Positions 18,056-26,432 of a stretch of 64,000 nt of DNA are shown here, one piece after another. The position numbers and the translations under genes are program-made. This DNA is from G963666895 sp963666895. Lineage in GTDB: Bacteria > Desulfobacterota > Desulfovibrionia > Desulfovibrionales > Desulfovibrionaceae. Under the pieces are notes generated by a model, which worked only from the letters and a program-made list of their open reading frames with translations, was not told the DNA's origin and ran no database searches. The stretch is taken from contig CAXXNS010000009.1 of assembly GCA_963666895.2 (NCBI GenBank), forward strand, positions 62,001 to 126,000, written 5' to 3'. Position 1 is the stretch's first letter, and every line of letters begins with the position of its first letter.

Positions 18056-18707
18056 GCGTCCCCCTTTTCTAGTCTTTTTTTGGGGACCACAACGTCCCAA
18101 TCCAGCAACACCTCCAACACCCGCTGCCAGCGGCAGGCCGACCACGTTGGTGTAAGAGCCCTCCACCCATTCCACCAGGCAGGCGGCCAAACCTTGGATG
18201 GCGTAGGCCCCGGCCTTGTCCGCGGGTTCGCCCGTGGCCACGTAGGCGGCCAGCTCGTCCCGCGTGGCCGCGCGCATGCGCACCCGGGTTTCGGCGTGGA
18301 ACCGGATTTCCTCCCGGCCCCGGGCGGCCAGGCAGCAGCCCGTGACAACCATATGCTCGGCCCCGCACAGCCGCGTCAGCATGTCCAGGGCCTGGGCCTG
18401 GTCCGCGGGTTTGCCCAGCACGTCGTCGCCCTGGACCACGATGGTGTCCGCGCCCAGGACCACGGCCCCGGGATTTTCAGGCCACACGGTCCGGGCCACG
18501 TCCAGGGCCTTGAGCCGGGCCATTTCCCGGGCGTAGTCCCCGCGGGCTTTGGCCGGGCTGGTGCGCGGGTTCGTCCATTTCGCTGGGGCGGACCGCGAAG
18601 TCGATGCCCAGGGAGGAGAGCAGTTCCAGTCGCCTGGGCGAGGCCGAGGCCAGGACCAGGGGCCTGGCGGCCCGATAGATGCCTTTTGGGGGGTGGTCGG
18701 GATGCAT
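18052..18707 (-). CDS. maf: Maf-family nucleotide pyrophosphatase (frame broken twice)
   Basis: Read across frames this gives about 218 residues: PLVLASASPRRLELL (the Maf signature S-x-S-x-R-R), VVLGADTIVV, VVTGCCLA, the EPADKAGAYAIQG segment and GSYTNVVGLP, all family hallmarks. Removing one base from the GGG at 18567-18569 and one from the CCC at 18120-18122 joins the parts; the restored end is V-V-V-P-K-K-R-L-E-K-G-D-A with stop at 18052-18054. Maf proteins hydrolyse dTTP/UTP or modified nucleotides. ATG at 18707 is the family start. It sits 31 bases downstream of the RmlD-like gene and is likely cotranscribed with it. Confidence 0.88.
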
Positions 18708-18738
18708 GACGGAGTTGTGCCAGCCCGGGGCCGTCAAA

Positions 18739-19665
18739 TCAATCCCACCAGGGCTCGGTGATCACCTCGGCCAGGGCGCGGCGCAGGTTCACGGGCTCGA
18801 AGCCCAGTCCGGCCCTGGTTCGTTCCATGGACAGGGACAGATCCCCTGGGCGCGGAGCCACCATGTCGGCCTCTGCCCGGGTGGACTCGGCCAGGTTCAG
18901 GCCGTGGCCGCACAGCTTCTCCACCATGCGGCCCAGCTCCAGGCGGGACATGCGCTGCGGCCCGGCCAGGTGGAAGATGCCTTTGGCCCGGTTTTCCAGG
19001 GCCAGGGCGATGCCTTCGGCCACGTCCCGGCTGTCCACGAAGGTGCGGTACTCGTCCGCAAACAGGGGCAGGGGCCTTGCGCGGCCGGGGCTGTCCAGCA
19101 GGGCCTGGACGAACCCGGGCTTGCGGCGCGGGGCCCGGCCCACCACGTTGGACAGCCGCAGAACGGCCGCGTCCGGCAGCCGGTCCAGCACGGCCAGCTC
19201 GGCCAGCCGCTTGTGCTCGCCGTAGACCGTGCCCGGGTCGGGGTCGGCGTCCTCGGCGTAGGGCGCGTTTTGGCCGCTGAACACGAAGTCCGTGGACGTG
19301 AACGCCAGGTACAGGCCGCGTTCGGCGCACAGGTCGGCCAGCAGCTCCGTGGCCTCCAGGTTCATGCGCCGGGACAGCTCGTGGTCCTTTTGGCAGGCCT
19401 CGGGCTTGGACATGGCCGCCATGTGGACCACGGCCCAGGGCCGTACGCGGTCCAGGATTTCGGCCGTGGCCCGCTGGTCGCGCAGGTCGGCCAGACCGGC
19501 CGTGGTCACGCCCAGGCCCCGGGGCAGGTGCAGGGCAGGGCTGGTGCGGGACAGTCCGTGCACCGGACCGAGCAGGTTCAGGCGGCGGCATACGGCTGGG
19601 CCCAGGAAGCCGCTGGCGCCGGTGACCAGGATGGTGTCCGTGGGTTCATAGGCGGTGGAAAGCAT
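18739..19665 (-). CDS. RmlD/SDR-type NAD(P)-dependent sugar nucleotide reductase
   Basis: A 308-residue extended short-chain dehydrogenase. The Rossmann motif is T-G-A-S-G-F-L-G near residue 17, the active site Y-x3-K is in VYGEHK, and STDFVFSG and FHLAGPQRMSR match dTDP-4-dehydrorhamnose reductase-like (RmlD) proteins. The frame is open further upstream but the ATG at 19665 gives the family N-terminus. No rml genes are nearby, so the exact substrate is open. It lies just upstream of maf and 0.19 kb from the divergent motB. Confidence 0.85.
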   Translation of the reverse strand: MLSTAYEPTDTILVTGASGFLGPAVCRRLNLLGPVHGLSRTSPALHLPRGLGVTTAGLADLRDQRATAEILDRVRPWAVVHMAAMSKPEACQKDHELSRRMNLEATELLADLCAERGLYLAFTSTDFVFSGQNAPYAEDADPDPGTVYGEHKRLAELAVLDRLPDAAVLRLSNVVGRAPRRKPGFVQALLDSPGRARPLPLFADEYRTFVDSRDVAEGIALALENRAKGIFHLAGPQRMSRLELGRMVEKLCGHGLNLAESTRAEADMVAPRPGDLSLSMERTRAGLGFEPVNLRRALAEVITEPWWD

Positions 19666-19783
19666 GGCCCCAGGGTAGCCCGGGTCGGGCCGCAAGGAAA
19701 GGGGTGTCGGGAAACTGTCGCCGGAAGGGCGGCCAAAGATGCGGCGCGTTCCAACCATCTGGAATCGCGTTCGAAGCGGTCCC

Positions 19784-19799
19784 TGGCAGGTTCCTTGCT
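19784..19799 (+). promoter_or_regulatory. Probable sigma-54 (RpoN) promoter for motB-motA
   Basis: TGGCAGG (19784-19790), four bases, then TTGCT (19795-19799) fits the -24/-12 consensus TGGCACG-N4-TTGCW at all but one position. It is 54 bases before the motB ATG, in the 187-base gap after the RmlD-like gene. Flagellar genes are commonly RpoN-dependent, which supports the reading. The rest of this gap holds nothing else I can identify. Confidence 0.6.
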
Positions 19800-19852
19800 T
19801 TGCATCCTGTGGAAGAAGCCCCCTGCCTGTACGGGGGCGAGCGAGGTATTGC

Positions 19853-20576
19853 ATGAGCGATATGAACGAAATGCGCCAGGAGTGGCCCGGCCTGGAGGAA
19901 TACGGCCCGGCCGACGCGGGCGCGGGACTGGCCGCGGGCTGGTCCGTGCCCTGGTCGGACCTGATGATGGTCATGTTCATCCTGTTCGTGGTGCTGTTCG
20001 TGTACACCACCACCCACCGGGACGTGAGCATCATGTTCCGGGCCCAGCAGAACGAGGCCGCCTCCATGGAGACCGACCCCCTCATGGGGCTCATCGGCCG
20101 TCTGTCCGGCGACCAGCGCTCCAAGGCCCTGGACGGCTTCTTCGCCGTGGGCGGGCCCGAGGTGCTGTACAAGTCCGACGTGTCCGGGGTGTCCCATTCT
20201 GCGCGAGGGCGAGGGCAAGCTGCGTATCGTGCTTCGGGGCGACACCTTCTTCCCGGCCGGGGAGTCCACGTTGAACCCCGAGGCGGGCATGTATTTGAAG
20301 GAGATCGCCGAGTTGCTGCGCCTGTCCACCGGGGGGATCAACGTCATCGGCTACGCCAGCCAGGGCGAGGCCGACAGCGTGTTAGGGTTCACCCTGTCCA
20401 CCCAGCGGGCCACGGCCGTGGCCACGCACCTCATCGAGGGGTTGGGCATTGAGGACGCGCGTTTTACCGTCACCGGGCGCTCCATTCACGCGCCCGAAAT
20501 TCCGGCCACAGCCGTCACCCATCAAATGGTCAACCGCCGCGTGGAGATCGTCATCAACACCGGCGGCAAAGGATAA
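19853..20576 (+). CDS. motB: Flagellar motor stator protein MotB (frame broken once)
   Basis: With the frame restored, about 240 residues: a short cytoplasmic start, one membrane segment VPWSDLMMVMFILFVVLFVY carrying the proton-binding Asp (Asp36), then an OmpA-like peptidoglycan-binding domain (GDTFFPAGESTLNPEAG ... INVIGYASQG ... QRATAVATHLIE ... NRRVEIVI). The body changes frame at the CCC 20193-20195; removing one C joins G-V-S to I-L-R-E-G-E-G-K. ATG at 19853 follows GAGG. MotB precedes motA here, the reverse of the usual order. Confidence 0.85.
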
Positions 20577-20600
20577 CCGGGACCGACCCGGGGAGGCGAC

Positions 20601-21509
20601 ATGAACGTCAAGAACACCATCGGATTGATCGTCAGCGGGGCCGTGTTCGTGGGCAGTTTCTGGCTCATGGGCGGGCTCGGCGCCTACTGGAACCTGGCCG
20701 CCCTGCTGGTGGTCGGCTCGGGCCTGGCGGCCAGCATCCTGCTGAGCTATCCCTTTGCCGACATCCGCAACGCCTTGCGCGTGGCCAAAGGGTCCTATTC
20801 CAACCGCCAGACCGGGGCCGTGGACATCGTGCGCACCCTGCTGGAGCTGGCCGTGCGCTGCCGTGTGGACGGAGTCCTGTCCCTGGAAAAGGCCAGCAAG
20901 GACACCACCAGCACCTTCCTGAGAAACGGGCTCATGATGCTGGTGGACAACTGCAAGGAAGGCGAGATCCGCCGGGTGCTGACCAACGAGATGTCCTTTT
21001 TCGGGCTGCGCCGCCAGCAGTCCGAGCGCATCTTCCAGAACATGGCCCGCACCGCTCCCGCCTTCGGTGTGGCCGGCAGCGTCATCGGGCTCATCGGCCT
21101 GCTCATGGGCATCAACGACACCACGCTGATCCTCCAGTCCATCCCCGTGGCCCTCATCTCCACCCTGTACGGCGTGGTCCTGGGCAGCCTGGTCCTGGCC
21201 CCGGTGGCCGAGAACATCCATTTCAACACCCGCAGCCAGCTGCTCAACCACAAGCTGGTGCTGGAGGGCATCCTGGCCATACGTCGGGAGCAGAATCCCT
21301 ACCACCTGGAACGGCTGCTTTCCTCCTACCTGACCCCGGAGGACAGGCAGGGCCAGCACGAGGCTCTGCGCGCCATCACCCGGCGGCACATCGAGCGCAA
21401 GAAGGAGCGTAAGCGGGCCCCGGAAGTGACCGACAATCCGCTCATGCCCGCGCCCACGCCTTCGTCCGGCAACGGCAACGGGTCCAAGCCCGCCCAGAGC
21501 GCGGCTTGA
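20601..21509 (+). CDS. motA: Flagellar motor stator protein MotA
   Basis: A 302-residue MotA/TolQ/ExbB-superfamily protein. Two hydrophobic segments occur at the N-terminus (about residues 7-25 and 32-52), then a long cytoplasmic loop with LRNGLMMLVDNCKEGEI, then two more with TAPAFGVAGSVIGLIGLLM and PVALISTLYGVVLGSLVLAP, matching the MotA P-x-x-G-x-x-G-T-V-x-G-L and A-L-x-x-T-L-Y-G motifs. The C-terminal 60 residues are basic then Pro/Ser/Gly-rich. ATG at 20601 has GGGGAGG upstream. A terminator follows at 21535. No other flagellar genes are in view. Confidence 0.9.
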   Translation: MNVKNTIGLIVSGAVFVGSFWLMGGLGAYWNLAALLVVGSGLAASILLSYPFADIRNALRVAKGSYSNRQTGAVDIVRTLLELAVRCRVDGVLSLEKASKDTTSTFLRNGLMMLVDNCKEGEIRRVLTNEMSFFGLRRQQSERIFQNMARTAPAFGVAGSVIGLIGLLMGINDTTLILQSIPVALISTLYGVVLGSLVLAPVAENIHFNTRSQLLNHKLVLEGILAIRREQNPYHLERLLSSYLTPEDRQGQHEALRAITRRHIERKKERKRAPEVTDNPLMPAPTPSSGNGNGSKPAQSAA

Positions 21510-21534
21510 GTTCGACCCGCATCGCGTAACCACC

Positions 21535-21561
21535 AGGAGCCCTTCGGGGCTCCTTTTTTTT
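21535..21561 (+). terminator. Intrinsic terminator after motA
   Basis: AGGAGCCC (21535-21542) pairs perfectly with GGGCTCCT (21547-21554) around a TTCG tetraloop, followed by an eight-to-nine T run. Confidence 0.95.
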
Positions 21562-21600
21562 GACACGGAATCTGGTATCAAGAGGCCAGGAGCCTCGCCC

Positions 21601-22581
21601 ATGCCAAGTTCTTCAACGAGTTGCCGCATCCTGGCCGTGGACATCGGCGGCACCAACAGCCGGTTCGCCTGGTTCGAAAGCCGCGACGGCCGCCTGCGAC
21701 AGGACGGCCAGACCTGGTTCAAGAGCCACGAGTCCGCCACCTTCGCCCATCTGGCCGCGCTTGCCGCGGAACAGGGGTTTGATCCGCGACGGGCGGACCG
21801 CTGCGCGCTCGGGGTGGCCGGGGCCGTGGTGGGCGGCACCTATTGCGACCCGCCCAACGCGCCCTGGGACATCGACCTGGACCGGGACGGCTGGAACCCG
21901 GGCCAGGGCCGCGTGCTCATGATCAACGACTTCGTTGCCCAGGCGTTCGCCACGGCCACGGACCTGGGCCGGGCGGCCAGGCTCCTGCAAGCGGGCCGGG
22001 AGCACCTCGGAGCGGCCACGGCCGTCATCGGCGCGGGCACGGGTCTGGGGCATTGCGCCCTGGTGCCCGGAGCGGGCGGGGCGGCCCCGGTGGTCGCCCC
22101 GGTAGTCTCGGAGGCCGGGCACATGGCCTTTCCCTTTGTCGGCCCGGAGGAGGCCGAGTTCGCCCGCTTCGTGGAAGCCCGGGTTGACGCGCCTTACGCG
22201 GACGTGGAGGATGTGGTTTCGGGCCGGGGCCTGTCCCTGGTGCATGAGTTCCACACCGGCCGCAGCCTGGACGCCTCCCTGGTGGCCGCTGAACTGGGCG
22301 CGGATTCGCCCACCCTGGCCTGGTTCGCCCGTTTCTACGGCCGGGTGGCCCGCAACTGGACCCTGGCCGTGCTGGCCCTGGGCGGGCTCTGGATTTCCGG
22401 GGGCATGGCCGCCCGGACCCCTGCCCTGGTGGAGCACCCCGCCTTCCTGGCCGAGTTCATCCTGTCCCCGGATTACCACGGCCTGTTGGCCGGGATTCCG
22501 GTCCGCCTCATGACCGATCAGGAGGCCGGACTCTACGGCGCGGCCCAGTGCGCGCTCCAGGCCCTGGACCGGACCTGCTAG
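21601..22581 (+). CDS. glk: Glucokinase
   Basis: A 326-residue hexokinase-fold enzyme of the bacterial Glk type. Seen: the ATP phosphate-binding AVDIGGTNSRFAWF, LGVAGAVVGGTYCDPPNAPW with the N-x-P-W sugar contact, INDFVAQAF with the catalytic Asp, IGAGTGLGHCALV, SEAGHMAFPF and VSGRGL. It phosphorylates glucose at C6 to feed glycolysis. ATG at 21601 follows CAGGAG after 8 bases, in its own unit between a terminator and the next promoter. Confidence 0.93.
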   Translation: MPSSSTSCRILAVDIGGTNSRFAWFESRDGRLRQDGQTWFKSHESATFAHLAALAAEQGFDPRRADRCALGVAGAVVGGTYCDPPNAPWDIDLDRDGWNPGQGRVLMINDFVAQAFATATDLGRAARLLQAGREHLGAATAVIGAGTGLGHCALVPGAGGAAPVVAPVVSEAGHMAFPFVGPEEAEFARFVEARVDAPYADVEDVVSGRGLSLVHEFHTGRSLDASLVAAELGADSPTLAWFARFYGRVARNWTLAVLALGGLWISGGMAARTPALVEHPAFLAEFILSPDYHGLLAGIPVRLMTDQEAGLYGAAQCALQALDRTC

Positions 22582-22621
22582 TCCGAATCGACATTGCTCC
22601 AACCTTGTTCGCGCTTGGGAG

Positions 22622-22650
22622 TTGAAGCCCGCGCCAGCCTGGGCTATGGT
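22622..22650 (+). promoter_or_regulatory. Probable sigma-70 promoter of the purine-salvage operon
   Basis: TTGAAG (22622-22627) and TATGGT (22645-22650) are 17 bases apart. A transcript from here would begin about 50 bases before the phosphoribosyltransferase start. Confidence 0.5.
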
Positions 22651-22659
22651 GCTTCGAAC

Positions 22660-22680
22660 GCCGCCCGGGAGCGGGGCGGC
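22660..22680 (+). promoter_or_regulatory. GC-rich hairpin in the 5' leader of the purine-salvage operon
   Basis: GCCGCCC (22660-22666) pairs with GGGCGGC (22674-22680) around a 7-base loop, followed by an A/T-rich stretch but not a clean T run. It could act as a leader stabiliser or weak attenuator. I see no purine-riboswitch core sequence around it. Confidence 0.35.
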
Positions 22681-22706
22681 ATTTAATAATTTCAAGGGGT
22701 TACATA

Positions 22707-23192
22707 TTGGACCTTACGGGTCGTTATGAAAAGCTGTACCCGGTCAGTTGGGAGCAACTGCACCGGGATTGCAGAGCCCTGTCCTGGCGGCTGCTGCCCC
22801 TGGGGCCTTTCAAGGCCATCGCCGCCATCACCCGGGGTGGTTTGGTGCCCGCGGCCATCCTGGCCCGCGAGTTGGACATCCACCACATCGACACCATCTG
22901 TGTGTCCAGCTACGACTGGTTGGACCAGGGCAAGCTGAACATCATCAAGACCATGCCCGGGGACGGCCAGGGCGTGCTGCTGGTGGACGACCTGGTGGAC
23001 ACGGGGAGGACCGCCAGGCTGGTGCGCGAGATGCTGCCCAAGGCGCACTTCGCCACGGTTTACGCCAAGCCCGAGGGGCGGCCCCTGGTGGATACCCACA
23101 TCACCGAGGTCAGCCAGGACACCTGGATTCTGTTTCCCTGGGACGCGGGAGCGCAATTCGTGGAACCATTGGCCAAGCAAGGCCAGGAATAA
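22707..23192 (+). CDS. gpt: Xanthine/guanine phosphoribosyltransferase
   Basis: A 161-residue type I phosphoribosyltransferase. The PRPP-binding loop is VLLVDDLVDTGRTA; AAITRGGLVPAAILAREL and the late DTWILFPWD (hood/base contact) match XGPRT (Gpt). It converts xanthine or guanine plus PRPP to XMP or GMP. The start is TTG at 22707, supported by AAGGGG 8 bases upstream and the family N-terminus; no ATG fits. It leads an operon with a BMP-type transporter, so import and phosphoribosylation of purine bases are linked. Confidence 0.9.
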   Translation: MDLTGRYEKLYPVSWEQLHRDCRALSWRLLPLGPFKAIAAITRGGLVPAAILARELDIHHIDTICVSSYDWLDQGKLNIIKTMPGDGQGVLLVDDLVDTGRTARLVREMLPKAHFATVYAKPEGRPLVDTHITEVSQDTWILFPWDAGAQFVEPLAKQGQE

Positions 23193-23240
23193 TCGTCTCC
23201 GGCCGGTCTGCGGCCGGGGCAAAGAGCTGGGAGGAAGATC

Positions 23241-24431
23241 GTGAAAAACCGTTTGTACTCGTTGCTGTTGGCCGCCCTCCTGGGATTGGCCCTGGCCTTT
23301 GTTTTGACCGGCTGCGGATCCGACAAGGGAGCCGAGGAGGCCGCCGCTCCGGCTGAAGAAGCCGCCGCTCCCGCCGAGGAAGCCGCAGCTCCTGCCGAGG
23401 AAGCAGCCGCGCCCGCCGAGGAACCGGCCGCCGAGGAGCCCCTGGAAGTGGGCTTCGTCTATGTTTCTCCCGTCGGGGACGCCGGCTATTCCTATGCCCA
23501 CGATCTGGGCCGCCAGGCCGTTGAGGCCCTGGACTTCGCCAACACCTCGTATGTGGAATCCGTGGCCGAGGGCGCGGACGCCGAGCGCGTCATCCGCAAC
23601 ATGGCCCGCAAGGGATTCGACGTGGTTTTCACCACCAGCTTCGGCTACATGGACCCGACCCTGAAGGTGGCCCAGGAGTTCCCTGACACCGCCTTCCTGC
23701 ATTGCTCGGGCTTCAAGTCCGCCGACAACATGTCCAACTACTTCGGCCGCATCTACCAGGCCCGCTACCTGACCGGCCTGGTGGCCGGATCCATGACCAA
23801 GACCGGCCAGATCGGCTACGTGGCCGCCATGCAGATCCCCGAGGTCATCCGGGGCATCAACGCCTTCACCCTGGGCGTGCGCCAGGTCAACCCCGAGGCC
23901 CAGGTCCGCGTGGTCTGGACCAACACCTGGTACGACCCGGCCCTGGAGAAGGACGCGGCCGTGGGCCTGCTGGACGCCGGTTGCGACGTCATCGCCCAGC
24001 ACCAGGATTCCCCCGGTCCGCAGGAGGCCGCCCAGGAGCGCGGCGTCTACTCCGTGGGCTACAACTCCAACATGGCTCCCTTCGCCCCGGACGCCCACCT
24101 GACCTCGGCCATGTGGAACTGGGCGCCCTATTACGAGCAGGTTGTCACCGCTGTGAAGGACGGCACCTGGAAGGGCGGCGAGTCCCTGTGGATGGGCATG
24201 GACCAGGGTATCGTGGACATCGCTCCCTTCGGCCCCATGGTCCCGGACGAGGTCAAGGCCATGGTCGAGGAGGCCAAGGCCAAGATCGTGGCCGGCCAGG
24301 ACACCGTGTTCATGGGACCCATCAAGAACCAGGCCGGTGAGGTGGTGGTTCCCGAGGGCGAGATTCCTTCGGACGGCGACCTGCTCGGCATGAGCTGGTT
24401 CGTGGAGGGCGTTGTCGGGACCATCGACTAG
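23241..24431 (+). CDS. BMP-family substrate-binding lipoprotein of a nucleoside/purine ABC transporter
   Basis: A 396-residue lipoprotein: basic start, hydrophobic core, lipobox L-T-G-C with Cys25. A repetitive E-E-A-A-A-P-A linker (about residues 32-62) leads to the BMP domain: VGFVYVSPVGDAGYSY, FANTSYVESVAEG, VFTTSFGYMDP, GYVAAMQIPEVIRG, GVYSVGYNSNM and IDIAPFG-type segments, as in PnrA/BmpA nucleoside-binding proteins. GTG at 23241 follows GGGAGGAAG. It should deliver purine nucleosides or bases to the two permeases and the double ATPase downstream. Confidence 0.9.
   Translation: MKNRLYSLLLAALLGLALAFVLTGCGSDKGAEEAAAPAEEAAAPAEEAAAPAEEAAAPAEEPAAEEPLEVGFVYVSPVGDAGYSYAHDLGRQAVEALDFANTSYVESVAEGADAERVIRNMARKGFDVVFTTSFGYMDPTLKVAQEFPDTAFLHCSGFKSADNMSNYFGRIYQARYLTGLVAGSMTKTGQIGYVAAMQIPEVIRGINAFTLGVRQVNPEAQVRVVWTNTWYDPALEKDAAVGLLDAGCDVIAQHQDSPGPQEAAQERGVYSVGYNSNMAPFAPDAHLTSAMWNWAPYYEQVVTAVKDGTWKGGESLWMGMDQGIVDIAPFGPMVPDEVKAMVEEAKAKIVAGQDTVFMGPIKNQAGEVVVPEGEIPSDGDLLGMSWFVEGVVGTID
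23334..23417 (+). repeat. Four tandem 21-bp units encoding E-E-A-A-A-P-A
   Basis: Four units of 21 bases each (from 23334) encode the same seven residues, with a fifth partial unit after. Third positions differ between units. This is the flexible linker between lipid anchor and binding domain and could vary in copy number between strains. Confidence 0.85.
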
Positions 24432-24441
24432 TCCTGGTCCC

Positions 24442-25512
24442 ATGACCGGATTGCGATTCATAAAACGAAGCGAACCGTTGCGCGGGGGCGCCCTGGTGAC
24501 TTTTCCGGGCGCCCTCGCCTTTTCCCTGCTGGTCTGCGGGCTGCTGCTGGCCTGGCAGGGCAAGTCCGTGGGCCAGGGGGCGCTGGTCCTGTGGGAGGGC
24601 ACCTTCGGCCAGGCCTGGGCCCTGGAGGAGGCCGTTCTCAAGGCCATCCCCATCTTCCTGTGCTCCCTGGGCGTGGCCGTGACCTTCCGCATGCAGGTCT
24701 GGAACATCGGCGCCGAGGGCCAGTTCGCCCTGGGCACGGTGGGGGCCACGGCCGTGGCCATGCACTTCCCGGGCCTGCCCGCCTGGGCCATGATCCCGGC
24801 CATGATGCTGTCGGCCATGCTGGCCGGGTGCCTCTGGGCCCTGGTGCCCGCGTTTCTGCGCGTGCGGCTCAAGGTCAACGAGATCATCTCCACGCTCATG
24901 CTCAACTACGTGGCCATCCTGTTCCTGGACCTCATGGTCCTGCGGGCGTGGAAGGACCCCACCGGCTTTCCCATGACCCCGGAGTTCCCGGCCGCGGCCA
25001 GGGTGGGGCATCTCTTCGGCCGGGTGCACGGGGGGATCATCGTCTGCGTGGTGGCCGGGGTGGCGGTCTGGGCCCTCATGCGCTACACGCGCCTGGGCTA
25101 TGAGCTCAAGGCCGGTGGCGAGGGCATGCGCGTGGCCCGCTACGCCCGGTTGCCGTACGGCTTCCTGGTCATGTTCGTCATGGGCCTGTCCGGGGTCATG
25201 GCCGGGCTTTCGGGCTGGCTGGAATGCGCGGCCGTGGTCGGCCGGTTGCAACCGTCCATCATGGCCGGATACGGGTACACGGCCATCGTGGTGGCCTGGC
25301 TGGCCCGGCTCCACCCCCTGACCATCGGCCTGGTCTCCTTCCTGCTGGCGCTCTTGCGTGTGGGCGCGGAGAACCTGCAACTGGAGCTCCAGGTCCCGGC
25401 TTCCTTCGGCACCATCATGGAGGGGCTCATCCTGCTCACCGTGCTGGCCGGACAGTTTTTCCAGAGCTACAAGGCCGTGCGCCGCGTTTCGGGTGAGGAG
25501 AACGCGTCATGA
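24442..25512 (+). CDS. Nucleoside/purine ABC transporter permease 1
   Basis: A 356-residue branched-chain-amino-acid/sugar-type (BPD_transp_2) permease with about nine hydrophobic segments. FRMQVWNIGAEGQFALG is the marker of the first permease of BMP-type nucleoside transporters, and VRLKVNEIISTLMLNYVAI and GYELKAGGEGMRVARYA follow as expected. ATG at 24442 lies 10 bases after the lipoprotein stop. It overlaps permease 2 by four bases (ATGA), so the two are made together. Confidence 0.92.
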   Translation: MTGLRFIKRSEPLRGGALVTFPGALAFSLLVCGLLLAWQGKSVGQGALVLWEGTFGQAWALEEAVLKAIPIFLCSLGVAVTFRMQVWNIGAEGQFALGTVGATAVAMHFPGLPAWAMIPAMMLSAMLAGCLWALVPAFLRVRLKVNEIISTLMLNYVAILFLDLMVLRAWKDPTGFPMTPEFPAAARVGHLFGRVHGGIIVCVVAGVAVWALMRYTRLGYELKAGGEGMRVARYARLPYGFLVMFVMGLSGVMAGLSGWLECAAVVGRLQPSIMAGYGYTAIVVAWLARLHPLTIGLVSFLLALLRVGAENLQLELQVPASFGTIMEGLILLTVLAGQFFQSYKAVRRVSGEENAS

Positions 25513-26429
25513 GCGGCCAACTCATCATCCTGCTCCTGGCCGCGGCCGTGCACATGGGCACGCCCATCCTGCTGGCCACCCTGGGCGAGATCATCACCGA
25601 GAAGGGCGGGATTCTGAACCTGGGCGTGGAAGGCATCATGGCCGTGTCCGCCCTGGCCGCCTTCACCGGGGCCCTGCTCACGGGCTCGGCCTGGATCGGG
25701 CTGATGACCGGCTGCCTGGCCGGGGGGCTCTTGTCCCTGGTGCATGCCTTCGTCTGCGTCACCTGTTTGGGCAACCAGGTGGTCTCGGGCCTGGCCCTGA
25801 CCATCCTGGGCCTGGGAGTGACCGAGTTCCTGGGCACGCCCTTCATCGGCCAGAAGGCCCCGGGCTTCGACCAACTGGCCATCCCGCTGCTGTCCCAGAT
25901 TCCCTTGCTGGGGCCCATTTTCTTCAAGCAGAATCTGTTGGTCTACGGCTCGTACCTCCTGCCCGTGCTGGTCTGGGCCTTTTTGCACCGCACCCGTCCG
26001 GGCCTGGCCGTGCTGGCCGTGGGCGAGATGCCCGAGGCGGCGTCCGCGGCCGGCCTGAACCCCTTTAGGCTGCGCTATCTGGCCACGTTGCTGGGCGGCC
26101 TGCTGGTGGGACTGGGCGGGGCCTACATGTCCCTGGCCTACACCCATCTGTGGACCAACAACCTTTCCGGGGGACGGGGCTGGATCGCCGTGGCCCTGGT
26201 CATCTTCGCGTTCTGGCGGCCCGGCCGGGCCGTGGTCGGGGCCTGGCTCTTTGGCGGGGTCATGGCCTTTCAGCTCAGGCTTCAGGCCACGGGCACCAAC
26301 TGGCCGCCGCAGATCCTGCTCATGTTGCCCTACGTGCTTACCGTGGTGGTCCTGGTCATTTCCGCCTTGCGCGGCGCCCGTAGCGAATCTCCCCGCGCCC
26401 TGGGCGTCAACGTGGAGCCGGAGGGCTAG
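25509..26429 (+). CDS. Nucleoside/purine ABC transporter permease 2
   Basis: A 306-residue membrane protein of the same permease superfamily. TLGEIITEKGGILNLGVEGIM is the typical start of the second permease of these systems, with NQVVSGLALTILGLGVTEFLG, AVGEMPEAASAAGLNP and RGWIAVALVIFAFWRPGRA following. It starts on ATGA overlapping permease 1, and the ATPase begins 3 bases after its stop. Confidence 0.92.
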   Translation: MSGQLIILLLAAAVHMGTPILLATLGEIITEKGGILNLGVEGIMAVSALAAFTGALLTGSAWIGLMTGCLAGGLLSLVHAFVCVTCLGNQVVSGLALTILGLGVTEFLGTPFIGQKAPGFDQLAIPLLSQIPLLGPIFFKQNLLVYGSYLLPVLVWAFLHRTRPGLAVLAVGEMPEAASAAGLNPFRLRYLATLLGGLLVGLGGAYMSLAYTHLWTNNLSGGRGWIAVALVIFAFWRPGRAVVGAWLFGGVMAFQLRLQATGTNWPPQILLMLPYVLTVVVLVISALRGARSESPRALGVNVEPEG

Positions 26430-26432
26430 GCC

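Noticed and set aside
22581..22707. Purine riboswitch before the phosphoribosyltransferase
   Set aside because: The leader after the predicted promoter is only ~50 bases and lacks the three-way-junction core; only a simple GC hairpin is seen.
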